Shown here: positions 55,388 to 64,000 of the stretch, piece after piece
Layout: every line of letters begins with the position of its first letter
Numbering within the stretch: the stretch's first letter is position 1
DNA from: Bacteroidales bacterium
GTDB lineage: Bacteria > Bacteroidota > Bacteroidia > Bacteroidales > UBA932
NCBI GenBank assembly: GCA_017619675.1
Contig: JAFZRX010000010.1
Location: 16,415-80,414 of the forward strand
Reading direction: 5' to 3'
DNA: 64,000 nucleotides
The notes under the pieces: model-generated
Databases searched by the model: none
Seen by the model: only the letters and a program-made list of their open reading frames with translations
Told to the model about the DNA's origin: nothing
Made by a program: the position numbers and the translations under genes

Positions 55388-58300
55388 TTAATCCAAAGTA
55401 ACCTTGAGTCCGAGGCCTCTGAGCTCGTGGAGGAGCACATTGAGGGATTCCGGAATGCCTGCTGGAGGCATGGGGTCACCCTTTACAATGGCCTCGTAAG
55501 TCTTGGACCTACCTGTAACGTCGTCAGACTTGACAGTGAGGATTTCCTGGAGGGCGTTTGCTGCTCCGAATGCTTCCAGAGCCCAAACCTCCATTTCTCC
55601 GAAACGCTGACCTCCAAACTGAGCCTTTCCTCCGAGAGGCTGCTGGGTGATCAGTGAGTAAGGACCGATGCTTCTCGCGTGCATCTTGTCGTCAACCATG
55701 TGTCCCAGTTTGATCATGTAGATCACTCCCACGGTGGCCGGCTGGTCAAAGTAGTCGCCGGTGCCTCCGTCACGCAGGCGGGTCTTTCCAAAGCGTGGAA
55801 TGCCGGCCTGGTCAGTATAGTTGCAGATCTGGTCGATGCTTGCTCCGTCAAAGATAGGGGTGCTGAACTTGAGGCCGAGCCTGTATCCGGCCCATCCAAG
55901 GACAGTCTCGTAAATCTGACCCAGGTTCATACGTGAAGGTACTCCCAGAGGGTTCAGTACTATGTCCACAGGTGTTCCGTCGTCCAGGAACGGCATGTCT
56001 TCCTGCCTTACTATCTTTGCAACGATACCCTTGTTTCCGTGGCGTCCCGCCATCTTGTCTCCTACGGTAATCTTCCTCTTCTTGGCGATGTAAACCTTTG
56101 CAAGCTGCATCACTCCGTTAGGAAGTTCGTCACCGATCTTGATCTTGTCCATATCCCTCTTGCACTCTGCCGCCTCTGTCTTGAGGGTTATGCAGTAGTT
56201 GTTGATGAGGTCACGGATAAGGAGGTTGGTGTCCTTGTTGTCAGTCCACTTGTTGGAGTTGACGTTCTCGTAGTCGATGTCCTTGAGCTGGTCAGCGGTG
56301 ATCTTCTTGTCCTTGGGGATAAGTTCTACACCGTACAGGTCGCTGATACCTGCGCTCTTCTTGTTCTTTGTCAGGGCTGCAAGCCTTGAAAGGAAGTCTG
56401 CGCGCAGTTTCTCCGCGAACTGGTTGAACAGGTCCTGGCGGCTCTCCAGCTTGGCCTTCTGGTCATTGCGGGAAGAGCGGCGGCCGCTGGAAATCTTGGA
56501 ATAAAGGGATGTCTTGATTACGGTTCCGCTCAGAGAAGGATTTGCCTTGAGGGATGCGTCCTTTACGTCTCCGGCCTTGTCTCCGAAGATAGCCTTGAGG
56601 AGTTTCTCCTCAGGTGAAGGATCGCTCTCGCCCTTAGGGGTGATCTTACCGATCATGATGTCGCCCGGCTCGATGTGGGCACCGATCCTGACGATACCGT
56701 TCTCAGCAAGGTCCTTGGTGGCGTCCTCGCTTACGTTGGGGATGTCGGAAGTGAGTTCCTCCATTCCACGCTTGGTGTCGCGTACCTCCGTGAGGTACTC
56801 GTCAACGTGGATGGATGTGAGGATGTCCCACTTTACCATCTCCTCTGAAAGCACGATGGCGTCCTCATAGTTGTAACCCTTCCAAGGCATGAAAGCAACC
56901 TTGAGGTTCCTTCCAAGAGCCAGTTCTCCGTCTTGGGTCGCATAACCCTCTGTGAGCACCTGTCCTTTCTCCACGGTGTCGCCCTTGCGGACGATAGGGG
57001 TAAGGGTCACGGTAGTGCTCTGGTTGGTCCTGCGGCAGATAGGGAGCTTGTAGACTGTCTCCTCAGGGGCGAAACTTACGGACTGTTCCTCCTTTGTGCG
57101 TTCGTATTTGATGTGGATCTCATTTGCATCTACGTAGGTGACTTCTCCCTTGCGCTCTGCAATGAACTGTGTACGGGAATCAAGGCATACGCGCTGCTCC
57201 AGTCCGGTACCCACGATAGGGGATTCCGGGGAAAGAAGCGGCACTGCCTGCCTCATCATGTTGGCTCCCATAAGGGCGCGGTGGGCATCGTCATGCTCAA
57301 GGAAAGGAATGAGGGATGCAGCCACTGAAGCCATCTGGTTGGGGGCTACGTCCATGTAGTTCACTTCCTCCTTGGTCACAACGGGGAAGTCGGCCTCAAG
57401 GCGGCACTGGATCCTGTCGTCCTCCAGCGTTCCGTCGTCAGCCATCTTCACGTTGGCCAGGGAAACAAGCTTCTTCTCTTCCTCTTCTGCGCTCATGTAA
57501 TGCCATCCGCTGTCGCTCAGGTCAACCTTTCCGTCCTTGACGTCACGGTAAGGGGTCTCTATGAAACCAAGTTCGTCCACCCTTGCGTAAACGCACAGGG
57601 AGGAGATAAGACCAATGTTAGGACCTTCAGGAGACTCGATAGGGCAGAGACGTCCGTAGTGCGTGTAGTGCACGTCGCGGACCTCGAATCCGGCCCTGTC
57701 CCTTGAAAGACCTCCCGGACCCAATGCGGAGAGACGCCTCTTGTGGGTGATCTCTGCCAGAGGGTTGGTCTGGTCCATGAACTGTGACAGCTGGCTTGTA
57801 CCGAAGAACGAATTGATTACTGAAGAGAGGGTCTTTGCATTGATCAGGTCAATGGGGTTGAACTGCTCGGAATCCCTTACGTTCATCCTCTCGCGGATGG
57901 TCCTGGCCATACGGCTCAGACCAACGCTGAACTGATTTGCAAGCTGCTCTCCAACGGTACGCACGCGCCTGTTGGACAGGTGGTCGATATCGTCTACGGT
58001 AGCCCTTGAGTTGATAAGCTGGATGAGGTATTTAATGATCTCAATGATGTCCCTGTTGGTGAGAATCCTGGTGTCCGGATCGGTGTCAAGACCCAGTTTC
58101 CTGTTGAGACGGTAGCGTCCAACATTGCCAAGGTCATACCTCTTCTCTGAGAAGAAGAGTTTCTCGATGACGTCACGCGCGGTATTCTCATCTGGCGGTT
58201 CGGAGTTGCGGAGCTGCTTGTAAATGTAGTTCACAGCCTCGATCTCCGTGTTTGTAGGATCCTTCTGCAGGGTGTTGTAGATGATGGCGTACTCGTTGGA

Positions 58301-59200
58301 GTTGGCCTCGTCCTTCTGCAGGAGGATGGTCTTGACATCGGTCTCAAGGATAGCCTTGATGGTATCGTCATCAAGGATTTCGCCCCTCTCTACGATAGGG
58401 ACGGTACGCTCGATGGGGATAACCTCTCCGGTATCCTCGTCCTCGAAATCTTCAGTCCAGGTCCTGAGGACCTTTGCCGCGAGCTTGCGGTCCTTGTTGG
58501 CCTTGAGCTCCTTGGCTGTGGCTTTGATCTCGTCGGCAAGGCCGAAGATGTCAATTATGTCTTTGTCACTGGTGTAACCGATTGCCCTCAGGAGGGTGGT
58601 TACAGGCAATTTCTTCTTGCGGTCGATGTAGGCGTACATGACATTGTTGATGTCAGTAGCGAACTCGATCCAGGAACCCTTGAACGGGATAATACGCGCC
58701 GAGTACAGTTTTGTACCGTTGGCGTGCATGCTCTGATCGAAAAATACGCCCGGGGACCTGTGCAGCTGGGATACGATGATTCTCTCCGATCCGTTGATGA
58801 CAAAGGTTCCGGCAGGGGTCATATACGGGATGTTGCCCAAGTACACGTCCTGCACCCTGGTATCGAAATCTTCGTGCTCCGGGTCCGTGCAGGACAGACG
58901 GAGCTTTGCCTTCAGGGGAACATTGTATGTCAATCCTCTCTGGAGGCACTCTTCGATCGAATACTGAGGCGGGTCTATGAAGTAATCGATGAACTCCAGC
59001 TTATAGTTGTTGCGGGTGTCCTCGATTGGGAAGATCTCCTGGAAAACCTGGTAAAGGCCTTCGTTTTTCCTGTTTTCAGGGGTGGTTTCCAGCTGGAAAA
59101 AGTCCTTGAAGGACTTGAGCTGGACCTCGAGCAGGTCAGGATACTCAAGAATTTTTGATCTTGCGAAATTAATACGTTTTGTACTGGTCTGGTTTGACAT
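55388..59200 (-). CDS. rpoB: RNA polymerase subunit beta
   Basis: 1270 residues from ATG 59200 ([23 protein letters not shown]); a longer frame to 59242 would start inside the attenuator region. The rifampicin region shows [33 protein letters not shown] in wild-type order (about residues 494-526). Later motifs include [31 protein letters not shown] and [21 protein letters not shown] near the C terminus. No insertion or split is seen. Confidence 0.98.
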   Translation of the reverse strand: MSNQTSTKRINFARSKILEYPDLLEVQLKSFKDFFQLETTPENRKNEGLYQVFQEIFPIEDTRNNYKLEFIDYFIDPPQYSIEECLQRGLTYNVPLKAKLRLSCTDPEHEDFDTRVQDVYLGNIPYMTPAGTFVINGSERIIVSQLHRSPGVFFDQSMHANGTKLYSARIIPFKGSWIEFATDINNVMYAYIDRKKKLPVTTLLRAIGYTSDKDIIDIFGLADEIKATAKELKANKDRKLAAKVLRTWTEDFEDEDTGEVIPIERTVPIVERGEILDDDTIKAILETDVKTILLQKDEANSNEYAIIYNTLQKDPTNTEIEAVNYIYKQLRNSEPPDENTARDVIEKLFFSEKRYDLGNVGRYRLNRKLGLDTDPDTRILTNRDIIEIIKYLIQLINSRATVDDIDHLSNRRVRTVGEQLANQFSVGLSRMARTIRERMNVRDSEQFNPIDLINAKTLSSVINSFFGTSQLSQFMDQTNPLAEITHKRRLSALGPGGLSRDRAGFEVRDVHYTHYGRLCPIESPEGPNIGLISSLCVYARVDELGFIETPYRDVKDGKVDLSDSGWHYMSAEEEEKKLVSLANVKMADDGTLEDDRIQCRLEADFPVVTKEEVNYMDVAPNQMASVAASLIPFLEHDDAHRALMGANMMRQAVPLLSPESPIVGTGLEQRVCLDSRTQFIAERKGEVTYVDANEIHIKYERTKEEQSVSFAPEETVYKLPICRRTNQSTTVTLTPIVRKGDTVEKGQVLTEGYATQDGELALGRNLKVAFMPWKGYNYEDAIVLSEEMVKWDILTSIHVDEYLTEVRDTKRGMEELTSDIPNVSEDATKDLAENGIVRIGAHIEPGDIMIGKITPKGESDPSPEEKLLKAIFGDKAGDVKDASLKANPSLSGTVIKTSLYSKISSGRRSSRNDQKAKLESRQDLFNQFAEKLRADFLSRLAALTKNKKSAGISDLYGVELIPKDKKITADQLKDIDYENVNSNKWTDNKDTNLLIRDLINNYCITLKTEAAECKRDMDKIKIGDELPNGVMQLAKVYIAKKRKITVGDKMAGRHGNKGIVAKIVRQEDMPFLDDGTPVDIVLNPLGVPSRMNLGQIYETVLGWAGYRLGLKFSTPIFDGASIDQICNYTDQAGIPRFGKTRLRDGGTGDYFDQPATVGVIYMIKLGHMVDDKMHARSIGPYSLITQQPLGGKAQFGGQRFGEMEVWALEAFGAANALQEILTVKSDDVTGRSKTYEAIVKGDPMPPAGIPESLNVLLHELRGLGLKVTLD

Positions 59201-59245
59201 AGATCTGCCTGCAAGTAAAGAAAAAATGATTTTTAAGGGCAAAAA

Positions 59246-59273
59246 GGTTTAGAGCCTTTTGCGGCTCTAAACC
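59246..59273 (-). terminator. Attenuator-like hairpin between rplL and rpoB
   Basis: Read on the minus strand, GGTTTAGAGCC and GGCTCTAAACC pair perfectly over 11 bp with a six-base loop (GCAAAA) and are followed by TTTTTGCCC. It has the form of an intrinsic terminator, but it sits inside the rplKAJL-rpoBC run, 35 nt after the rplL stop and about 45 nt before rpoB. Partial termination here would lower polymerase relative to ribosomal protein output, as at the equivalent place in Escherichia coli. Confidence 0.75.
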
Positions 59274-59307
59274 TGATTGTTTTCCCACCAAGGGGAAGAG
59301 GGGAGAG

Positions 59308-59679
59308 TTACTTAATCTCAACCTCAGCGCCGGCCTCTTCGAGGACAGCCTTGAGAGCCTCAGCCTCTGCCTTGGAGATTTTTTCTTTAACTGTTGCAGG
59401 AGCTCCGTCAACGAGATCCTTGGCTTCCTTAAGTCCGAGTCCGAGCTCAGCCTTAACCACCTTGATCACATTGAGTTTTGCCTGTCCGGCTGCAGTGAGG
59501 ATAACATCGAATTCGGTCTGCTCAGCCTCTGCGGCTGCACCGGCTCCCTCTACAGGACCGGCAACTACTGTTGCTGCAGGCTCGATGCCGTACTCCTCCT
59601 TGAGGATGTTAGCAAGTTCCTGAACGTCTTTCACTGAAAGGCTTACAAGCTCTTCAGCAAGTTTTTTTACGTCTGCCAT
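59308..59679 (-). CDS. rplL: 50S ribosomal protein L7/L12
   Basis: 123 residues, the usual length. The N-terminal dimerisation domain ([26 protein letters not shown]) and an Ala/Glu-rich hinge (about 35-52) are followed by the C-terminal domain with [27 protein letters not shown] (about 67-93). It forms the ribosomal stalk that recruits translation factors. Confidence 0.98.
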   Translation of the reverse strand: MADVKKLAEELVSLSVKDVQELANILKEEYGIEPAATVVAGPVEGAGAAAEAEQTEFDVILTAAGQAKLNVIKVVKAELGLGLKEAKDLVDGAPATVKEKISKAEAEALKAVLEEAGAEVEIK

Positions 59680-59715
59680 AATTAATTATATTTTAAATTG
59701 TTATTGTTATTTCTA

Positions 59716-60243
59716 TTATTCCGCAACAGTCTCTGCCGGAGCCTCCTCCTTTACTGGAGCCACTGCGTTCTCCTTGTTCTCGAGAGCGGAGAGGATCCTG
59801 CGGATAGGGCTGAGGAGCAGGGTGACAACATCGCCGATAAGCTCTTCCCTGGTCTTGATTGCTGCGAGCTCGTTGAGGGACTCTGCGCCAAGATAGATGC
59901 ACTCCTGAACATAAGCTCCCTTTACTACAGGCTTCTCGAAGCCGTCCTTCTGGAGCTTCTTGATGAGCTTTCCAGGAGCGTTGGGAACGTTGGTGTACAT
60001 GATGGCGGTATTGCCCTTGAGTGTAGGGATAAGGTCCTTGAGGGCCTCGTTCTCCTTGATCACGTGCTCGAACAGGGTGTTCTTAACAACTGAGAGCTTC
60101 ACTTGGTTCTCAAAGCAGGCGCGGCGGAGCTTGGTTGTCTGGGCTGCATTCAGGCCGGAAATATCGGTAATGTAGAAATTAGGATATTCCTTAAGCTGGG
60201 CTGAGATGTTTTCAATAATCTGATCTTTTAATTCCTTTTTCAT
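59716..60243 (-). CDS. rplJ: 50S ribosomal protein L10
   Basis: 175 residues. It contains LKDQIIENISAQLKEYPNFYITDISGLNAAQTTKLRR in the RNA-binding N-terminal half and an Ala/Val/Glu-rich C-terminal helix that holds L7/L12. It starts 14 nt after rplA and ends 36 nt before rplL, inside the operon. Confidence 0.97.
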   Translation of the reverse strand: MKKELKDQIIENISAQLKEYPNFYITDISGLNAAQTTKLRRACFENQVKLSVVKNTLFEHVIKENEALKDLIPTLKGNTAIMYTNVPNAPGKLIKKLQKDGFEKPVVKGAYVQECIYLGAESLNELAAIKTREELIGDVVTLLLSPIRRILSALENKENAVAPVKEEAPAETVAE

Positions 60244-60257
60244 AACATTGATCTTTT

Positions 60258-60962
60258 TTACTCAACGCCGTTCAAGAATGCTTTGAGATCTATTTTAATA
60301 CCATCGCTCATTGTGCTGCACATGGCTGCGCTCTTCATATAGGTTCCCTTGAGAGCCTGAGGCTTGAGCTTGGAGATAGCGTTGATGAACTCAGCGGCGT
60401 TCTCCTGGAGCTGCTGTGCAGTGAATGAAACTTTTCCCACTGCGGCATGTACAATGCCGGTCTTGTCCACTTTGAAGTCAATCTTACCTGCCTTAACTTC
60501 CTTGATAGCGTTACCGATTTCCATGGTAACGGTACCGGTCTTGGGGTTAGGCATAAGTCCGCGGGGACCCAGGATCCTTCCAAGGGCTCCCACTTTTCCC
60601 ATCACTGAAGGTGTGCAGACAATGACGTCAACGTCAGTCCAACCTCCCTTGATCTTCTCTATGTAGTCTTCAAGTCCTACGAAGTCAGCACCTGCTGCGG
60701 TGGCCTCGTCAACCTTGTCCGGAGTACAGAGTGCAAGCACCCTGACAGGCTTTCCCGTTCCGTTAGGAAGGGTAACCACGCCACGGATCATCTGGTTGGC
60801 CTTGCGCGGGTCTACTCCCAGATTGACATGAACTTCTACTGATGCATCGAATTTGGTCCAGGTGATTTCCTTTACCAGGGCACATGCCTCAGAGAGAAGA
60901 TAAGCCTTCTGAGAATCATATTTCTCTGCGGCTGCTTTTTGGTTTTTTGTCATTTTACTCAT
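60258..60962 (-). CDS. rplA: 50S ribosomal protein L1
   Basis: 234 residues. Motifs are [34 protein letters not shown] (about 38-71), [17 protein letters not shown] (about 91) and the [17 protein letters not shown] signature (about 128-144). The first three codons (MSK) before [12 protein letters not shown] are uncertain; either ATG is possible. Confidence 0.97.
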   Translation of the reverse strand: MSKMTKNQKAAAEKYDSQKAYLLSEACALVKEITWTKFDASVEVHVNLGVDPRKANQMIRGVVTLPNGTGKPVRVLALCTPDKVDEATAAGADFVGLEDYIEKIKGGWTDVDVIVCTPSVMGKVGALGRILGPRGLMPNPKTGTVTMEIGNAIKEVKAGKIDFKVDKTGIVHAAVGKVSFTAQQLQENAAEFINAISKLKPQALKGTYMKSAAMCSTMSDGIKIDLKAFLNGVE

Positions 60963-60974
60963 CTCGCATGTGTT

Positions 60975-61418
60975 TTAGATGTTCTCAGGGAAAGTACCTG
61001 TAACGTTGATACCAAGGCTGCGTGCTGTTCCTGCAACCATCTTCATTGCTGATGCAAGTGTGAATGCGTTGAGGTCCGGCATCTTCTCCTCGGCGATGGT
61101 CTTGACCTGATCCCAAGTGATTGATGCAACTTTCTTTCTGTTAGGTTCTCCAGAACCTTTCTGTACCTTCGCAGCTTCCTTGATTGAAACAGCAACTGGA
61201 GGCTGTTTAACCTGGAAACTGTAAGACTTGTCAGAATAGACTGTAATAACTACAGGAAGGATCTTTCCTGCACGGTCCTGCGTCTGGGCGTTGAACGCCT
61301 TGCAGAAGTCCATAATGTTCAAGCCTTTGGAACCGAGTGCCGGTCCTACCGGAGGTGCTGGATTGGCAGCTCCGCCTTTGATCTGGAGCTTAATGAATCC
61401 GGTAACTTCTTTTGCCAT
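60975..61418 (-). CDS. rplK: 50S ribosomal protein L11
   Basis: 147 residues. [37 protein letters not shown] at the N terminus and [11 protein letters not shown] near the C terminus (as [11 protein letters not shown], about 128-138) are diagnostic. It binds 23S rRNA at the GTPase centre. It is 8 nt after nusG. Confidence 0.98.
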   Translation of the reverse strand: MAKEVTGFIKLQIKGGAANPAPPVGPALGSKGLNIMDFCKAFNAQTQDRAGKILPVVITVYSDKSYSFQVKQPPVAVSIKEAAKVQKGSGEPNRKKVASITWDQVKTIAEEKMPDLNAFTLASAMKMVAGTARSLGINVTGTFPENI

Positions 61419-61426
61419 GATTTGTG

Positions 61427-61993
61427 TTATTCTTTAGTTACTTGTGTAAAACTGAGTTCCAGAAGGGTCTTCCTTCCAAAGATCACAACAATGACCTTGA
61501 TCTTGCTTCTGTCCTCCAGGATTTCATCTACTATACCGCTGAAACCGCTGAACGGGCCGTCAGTGATCCTGACAGACTCGCCAACTTCGTAGTTAACCTC
61601 GGTCTCGGCTGCGTTGTCAGCATTCTCATCCTGCACGCCGAGTATCCTCTGGGCTTCTTCGTCCCTGATTGGAACAGGAACTCTCTCGAACTGTGATCCG
61701 CTGATTGTCTTCTTCTCCGTAAGGAAACCGGACATACCGGGAACCATGGTCCTGATGATGTTCTCAAGCGTTCCGCTGAGTTCCGCCTGGATAAGCACAT
61801 AGCCGGGGAAAAGCAGTTTGTCAACCACTTTCCTCTTGCCGTTCTTGGTCACTATTTCTTTTTTGACGGGAACTAGGACTTGTGCTACCTGGTCTTGAAG
61901 GCCGCTTCTTTCAATCTCTTTCTCGAGATAGTCTTTAGCTTTCTTTTCTTTTCCCCCGGCAGTTCTGAGAACATACCATTTTTTGTCGCCCAT
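61427..61993 (-). CDS. nusG: Transcription termination/antitermination factor NusG
   Basis: 188 residues. The NGN domain begins [24 protein letters not shown] and includes [16 protein letters not shown] and [12 protein letters not shown] (about 83-96). The C-terminal KOW domain has [21 protein letters not shown] (about 137-157). It links RNA polymerase to Rho or the ribosome. It starts 17 nt after secE. Confidence 0.97.
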   Translation of the reverse strand: MGDKKWYVLRTAGGKEKKAKDYLEKEIERSGLQDQVAQVLVPVKKEIVTKNGKRKVVDKLLFPGYVLIQAELSGTLENIIRTMVPGMSGFLTEKKTISGSQFERVPVPIRDEEAQRILGVQDENADNAAETEVNYEVGESVRITDGPFSGFSGIVDEILEDRSKIKVIVVIFGRKTLLELSFTQVTKE

Positions 61994-62010
61994 AAGAATA
62001 TCAAGGTTAA

Positions 62011-62199
62011 TTACAATGTGTAAATTGCAGTCATCAGATGCTGGAATACGAAGTCAATGAGGAAGAGCGCTACTGCAAGAAGGGCTGTGGTGACCATGAC
62101 CAGGATGGCTGAACTCTGCAGCTTGTCCCAGGTTGGCCACGTAGTCTTCTTCACGAGCTCTACGTATGACTCCTTCAGATAGTTAATAAACTTGCTCAT
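62011..62199 (-). CDS. secE: Protein translocase subunit SecE
   Basis: 62 residues, the short single-helix form. The pattern INYLKESYVELVKKTTWPTWDKLQSSAILV (amphipathic helix with the conserved VxWP-type turn) is followed by one membrane helix, VTTALLAVALFLIDFVFQHLM. It is part of the SecYEG channel. No terminator separates it from nusG. Confidence 0.95.
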   Translation of the reverse strand: MSKFINYLKESYVELVKKTTWPTWDKLQSSAILVMVTTALLAVALFLIDFVFQHLMTAIYTL

Positions 62200-62285
62200 C
62201 TTTACTTTTAATGGACCCCGTTCAATTGGAAGCGCGAATGGAGTCTGTTAAACAATTACCAAATCGTAACCTTTGATATATTTGG

Positions 62286-62356
62286 CAGGGGAAGCAGGAT
62301 TCGAACCCACATCGATGGTTTTGGAGACCACTGAACTACCCTTGTTCTATTCCCCT
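62286..62356 (-). tRNA. tRNA-Trp (anticodon CCA)
   Basis: Minus strand. Acceptor AGGGGAA pairs with TTCCCCT, D stem GAAC/GTTC, anticodon stem GTGGT/ACCAT around loop CTCCAAA (anticodon CCA), and a T arm around TTCGAAT. It lies between tuf and secE, the usual place in Bacteroidota. CCA is not fully encoded. Confidence 0.95.
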
Positions 62357-62360
62357 GAAA

Positions 62361-62388
62361 AGGAGGACGGATTTCTCCCGCCCTCCCT
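62361..62388 (-). terminator. Hairpin between tuf and tRNA-Trp
   Basis: On the minus strand GGAGG and CCTCC pair, with inner CGG/CCG, and the hairpin is followed by TTTT. It lies 17 nt after the tuf stop and could terminate tuf transcripts or help process the tRNA. Confidence 0.55.
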
Positions 62389-62404
62389 TGGAAGTTATCT
62401 TGTC

Positions 62405-63592
62405 TTATTCAAGAATCTTGATAACCTGACCTGCGCCTACGGTACGGCCACCCTCGCGGACAGCGAAGCGGAGACCCTCGTTAAGGGCAACAGGAGTGAT
62501 GAGGTTAACGTTGATCTCAACGTTGTCACCCGGCATAACCATCTCGATTCCGTCAGGAAGAGTGATCTCTCCGGTAACGTCCAGGGTACGGATGAAGAAC
62601 TGAGGACGATACTTGTTGTGGAAAGGAGTGTGGCGTCCGCCCTCTTCCTTCTTCAGAACGTAAATCTGTCCAAGGAAGTGAGTGTGAGGGGTGATTGAAC
62701 CCGGCTTTGCAACAACCTCGCCGCGCTTAACCTCTTTCTTGTCGATACCACGGAGAAGAAGACCTACGTTGTCTCCAGCCTCTCCCTGGTCGAGGAGCTT
62801 GCGGAACATCTCAACGCCTGTGCAGGTAGAGGTCTTAGGCTTATCGTTGAAACCTACGATCTCGATAGGGTCACCTACATGGATGGTACCGGTCTCGATA
62901 CGTCCGGTAACTACAGTTCCACGTCCTGTGATAGAGAAGATGTCCTCGATAGGCATGAGGAAAGGCTTCTCGTTCTCACGTACCGGAAGAGGAATGTACT
63001 CGTCAACGGCGTCCATGAGCTCGACAACCTTCTCCTCCCACTGAGGCTCTCCGTTGAGGGCGCCAAGTGCGGAACCGCGGATAACAGGTGCGTTGTCACC
63101 GTCGAAGTCATACTTGCTCAGGAGGTCGCGTACTTCCATCTCAACGAGGTCAAGCATTTCCTCGTCGTCAACAAGGTCAACCTTGTTGAGGAAAACAACC
63201 ATCTTAGGCACGTTAACCTGCTTTGCGAGAAGCACGTGCTCGTTTGTCTGAGGCATAGGACCGTCGGTAGCGGCTACAACAAGGATAGCTCCGTCCATCT
63301 GGGCGGCACCAGTTACCATGTTCTTAACGTAGTCAGCGTGACCAGGGCAATCTACATGCGCATAGTGACGATTTGCGGTCTGGTACTCTACGTGAGCGGT
63401 GTTGATGGTGATACCACGCTCTTTCTCCTCAGGAGCGTTGTCGATCTGGTCGAAGGTCTTGATTTCGCTGAGACCCTTCTTTGCAAGCACCATTGTGATG
63501 GCTGCGGTAAGAGTAGTCTTGCCGTGGTCAACGTGGCCGATAGTACCGATGTTGACATGCGGCTTGGTTCTTTGGAAAGTTTCTTTTGCCAT
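62405..63592 (-). CDS. tuf: Translation elongation factor Tu
   Basis: 395 residues. The G motifs are [10 protein letters not shown] (about 19-28), the RGITI switch I end (about 60), DCPGHADYV (about 81-89), and NKVDLVDD (about 136-143). Domains II and III follow ([49 protein letters not shown]). The protein is complete, ending [11 protein letters not shown] tRNA gene cluster lies directly upstream. Confidence 0.98.
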   Translation of the reverse strand: MAKETFQRTKPHVNIGTIGHVDHGKTTLTAAITMVLAKKGLSEIKTFDQIDNAPEEKERGITINTAHVEYQTANRHYAHVDCPGHADYVKNMVTGAAQMDGAILVVAATDGPMPQTNEHVLLAKQVNVPKMVVFLNKVDLVDDEEMLDLVEMEVRDLLSKYDFDGDNAPVIRGSALGALNGEPQWEEKVVELMDAVDEYIPLPVRENEKPFLMPIEDIFSITGRGTVVTGRIETGTIHVGDPIEIVGFNDKPKTSTCTGVEMFRKLLDQGEAGDNVGLLLRGIDKKEVKRGEVVAKPGSITPHTHFLGQIYVLKKEEGGRHTPFHNKYRPQFFIRTLDVTGEITLPDGIEMVMPGDNVEINVNLITPVALNEGLRFAVREGGRTVGAGQVIKILE

Positions 63593-63623
63593 AATATTAT
63601 GTTAAATTTTTAATGTGTATTTA

Positions 63624-63649
63624 CAAAATTAAACCGGCTTGTCAACCGG
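63624..63649 (-). promoter_or_regulatory. tRNA terminator hairpin and -7-like element ahead of tuf
   Basis: On the minus strand a CCGGTT...AAGCCGG hairpin (complement of 63634-63649) lies 9 nt after tRNA-Thr(GGT), and its T-rich tail contains TAATTTTG (complement of 63624-63631), a TAnnTTTG element about 32 nt before the tuf ATG. No good -33 element is seen at the right distance, so tuf may be read mainly from the tRNA promoter. Confidence 0.5.
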
Positions 63650-63657
63650 CGTCTTGG

Positions 63658-63729
<72 letters not shown>

Positions 63730-63739
63730 AAATTTTTTG

Positions 63740-63812
63740 AGCGGAAAACGAGGTTCGAACTCGCGACCCTCAGCTTGGAAGGCTGATGCTCTACCAACTG
63801 AGCTACTTCCGC
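63740..63812 (-). tRNA. tRNA-Gly (anticodon TCC)
   Basis: Minus strand: acceptor GCGGAAG pairs with TTTCCGC (one wobble), D stem GCTC/GAGC, anticodon stem TCAGC/GCTGA around CTTCCAA (anticodon TCC), T arm CGAGG around TTCGAAC. Lies 10 nt from tRNA-Thr. Confidence 0.95.
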
Positions 63813-63828
63813 GTGGATTATCATCCTG

Positions 63829-63909
63829 TGGGAGGTGGTGGACTCGAACCACCGAACCCTGAGGGAGCGGATTTACAGTCCGCCGCAATTGCCACTATGC
63901 GAACCTCCC
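63829..63909 (-). tRNA. tRNA-Tyr (anticodon GTA)
   Basis: Minus strand class II tRNA: acceptor GGGAGGT/ACCTCCC, anticodon stem GCGGA/TCCGC around CTGTAAA (anticodon GTA), an enlarged variable arm (CTCCCTCAGGGTTC region) and T loop TTCGAGT. Confidence 0.95.
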
Positions 63910-63925
63910 AGCGTTTTTCCTTTCG

Positions 63926-63999
63926 AGCCGATAGAGGGATTCGAACCCACGACCCCGAGATTACAAATCACGTGCTCTGGCCAACTGAGCTATATCGGC
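63926..63999 (-). tRNA. tRNA-Thr (anticodon TGT)
   Basis: Minus strand: acceptor GCCGATA/TATCGGC, D stem GCTC/GAGC, anticodon arm CGTGA/TCTCG around TTTGTAA (anticodon TGT), T loop TTCGAAT. Both the anticodon stem and the T stem (GTGGG/CCCTC) contain one T-T mismatch, but every other invariant is in place. It is the first gene of the tRNA cluster inside the window, and its 5' end is one base from the window edge. Confidence 0.9.
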
Positions 64000-64000
64000 A

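Noticed and set aside
63926-63999. tRNA-Thr(TGT) as a degenerate tRNA because of two T-T mismatches
   Set aside because: The acceptor stem, D arm, anticodon loop and T loop are all canonical, and a mismatch at these places appears tolerated; it lies in a conserved cluster with four other good tRNAs.

Overview
The window is a piece of a chromosome from a member of the Bacteroidales (Bacteroidota), moderately GC-rich. Several things support this: promoters that fit the Bacteroides sigma consensus (TTTG, about 20 nt, TAnnTTTG); two large fimbrillin (Mfa/FimA-like) loci of lipoproteins; an rnf operon headed by rseC; DUF368 and DUF6057-type membrane proteins; and the ribosomal order tRNAs-tuf-tRNA-Trp-secE-nusG-rplKAJL-rpoBC. 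No plasmid, phage or CRISPR structure is visible.

Layout. Positions 1-12.7 kb (+) hold the 3' end of dnaB, an RseC-like protein, a complete rnfBCDGEA sodium/proton-pumping ferredoxin:NAD oxidoreductase, a type I-like glutamine synthetase, a DUF6057-like membrane protein, a CxxCH-bearing beta-propeller lipoprotein and a secreted esterase. Positions 12.8-19.6 kb (-) hold one tightly overlapping operon: omega-amidase, iorA, iorB, phenylacetate-CoA ligase, ACT protein, nfnA-like, nfnB-like. This looks like arylpyruvate oxidation coupled to ferredoxin and NADPH. Then come a DUF2007 gene, tRNA-Arg(TCT) and a GH51 arabinofuranosidase. Positions 21.7-27.7 kb (-) are fimbrial locus 1. Positions 27.8-34.1 kb carry housekeeping genes (xth, cysS, a flippase-like protein, a PfkB kinase, a DUF368 protein and an outer-membrane barrel). 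A decayed tyrosine recombinase follows at 34.2-35.4 kb. Positions 35.5-51.0 kb (+) are fimbrial locus 2, made of three units and interrupted by an AAA-type ATPase gene on the opposite strand. Positions 51.1-64 kb (-) are rpoC, rpoB, rplL/J/A/K, nusG, secE, tuf and five tRNAs.

The most unusual content is a family of 56-residue peptides encoded directly before fimbrillin genes: three intact copies (24653-24823 on -, 35589-35759 and 45080-45250 on +) and one copy with a lost 5' end (about 43155-43307). Each ends 2-5 nt before the start of a fimbrillin lipoprotein. The last 36 residues are almost invariant, while synonymous positions differ freely, so the peptide is probably translated and under selection. 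It has no obvious signal peptide or known domain, and I cannot name it. Around it, the fimbrial subunits show modular exchange: near-identical N-terminal halves with divergent, AT-richer C-terminal halves, and a C-terminal module shared between different subunit classes. The ATPase gene carries a perfect 29-bp palindrome just upstream, at the point where the neighbouring peptide copy lost its start.

All function assignments come from reading translated sequence and motifs; no database search was run.
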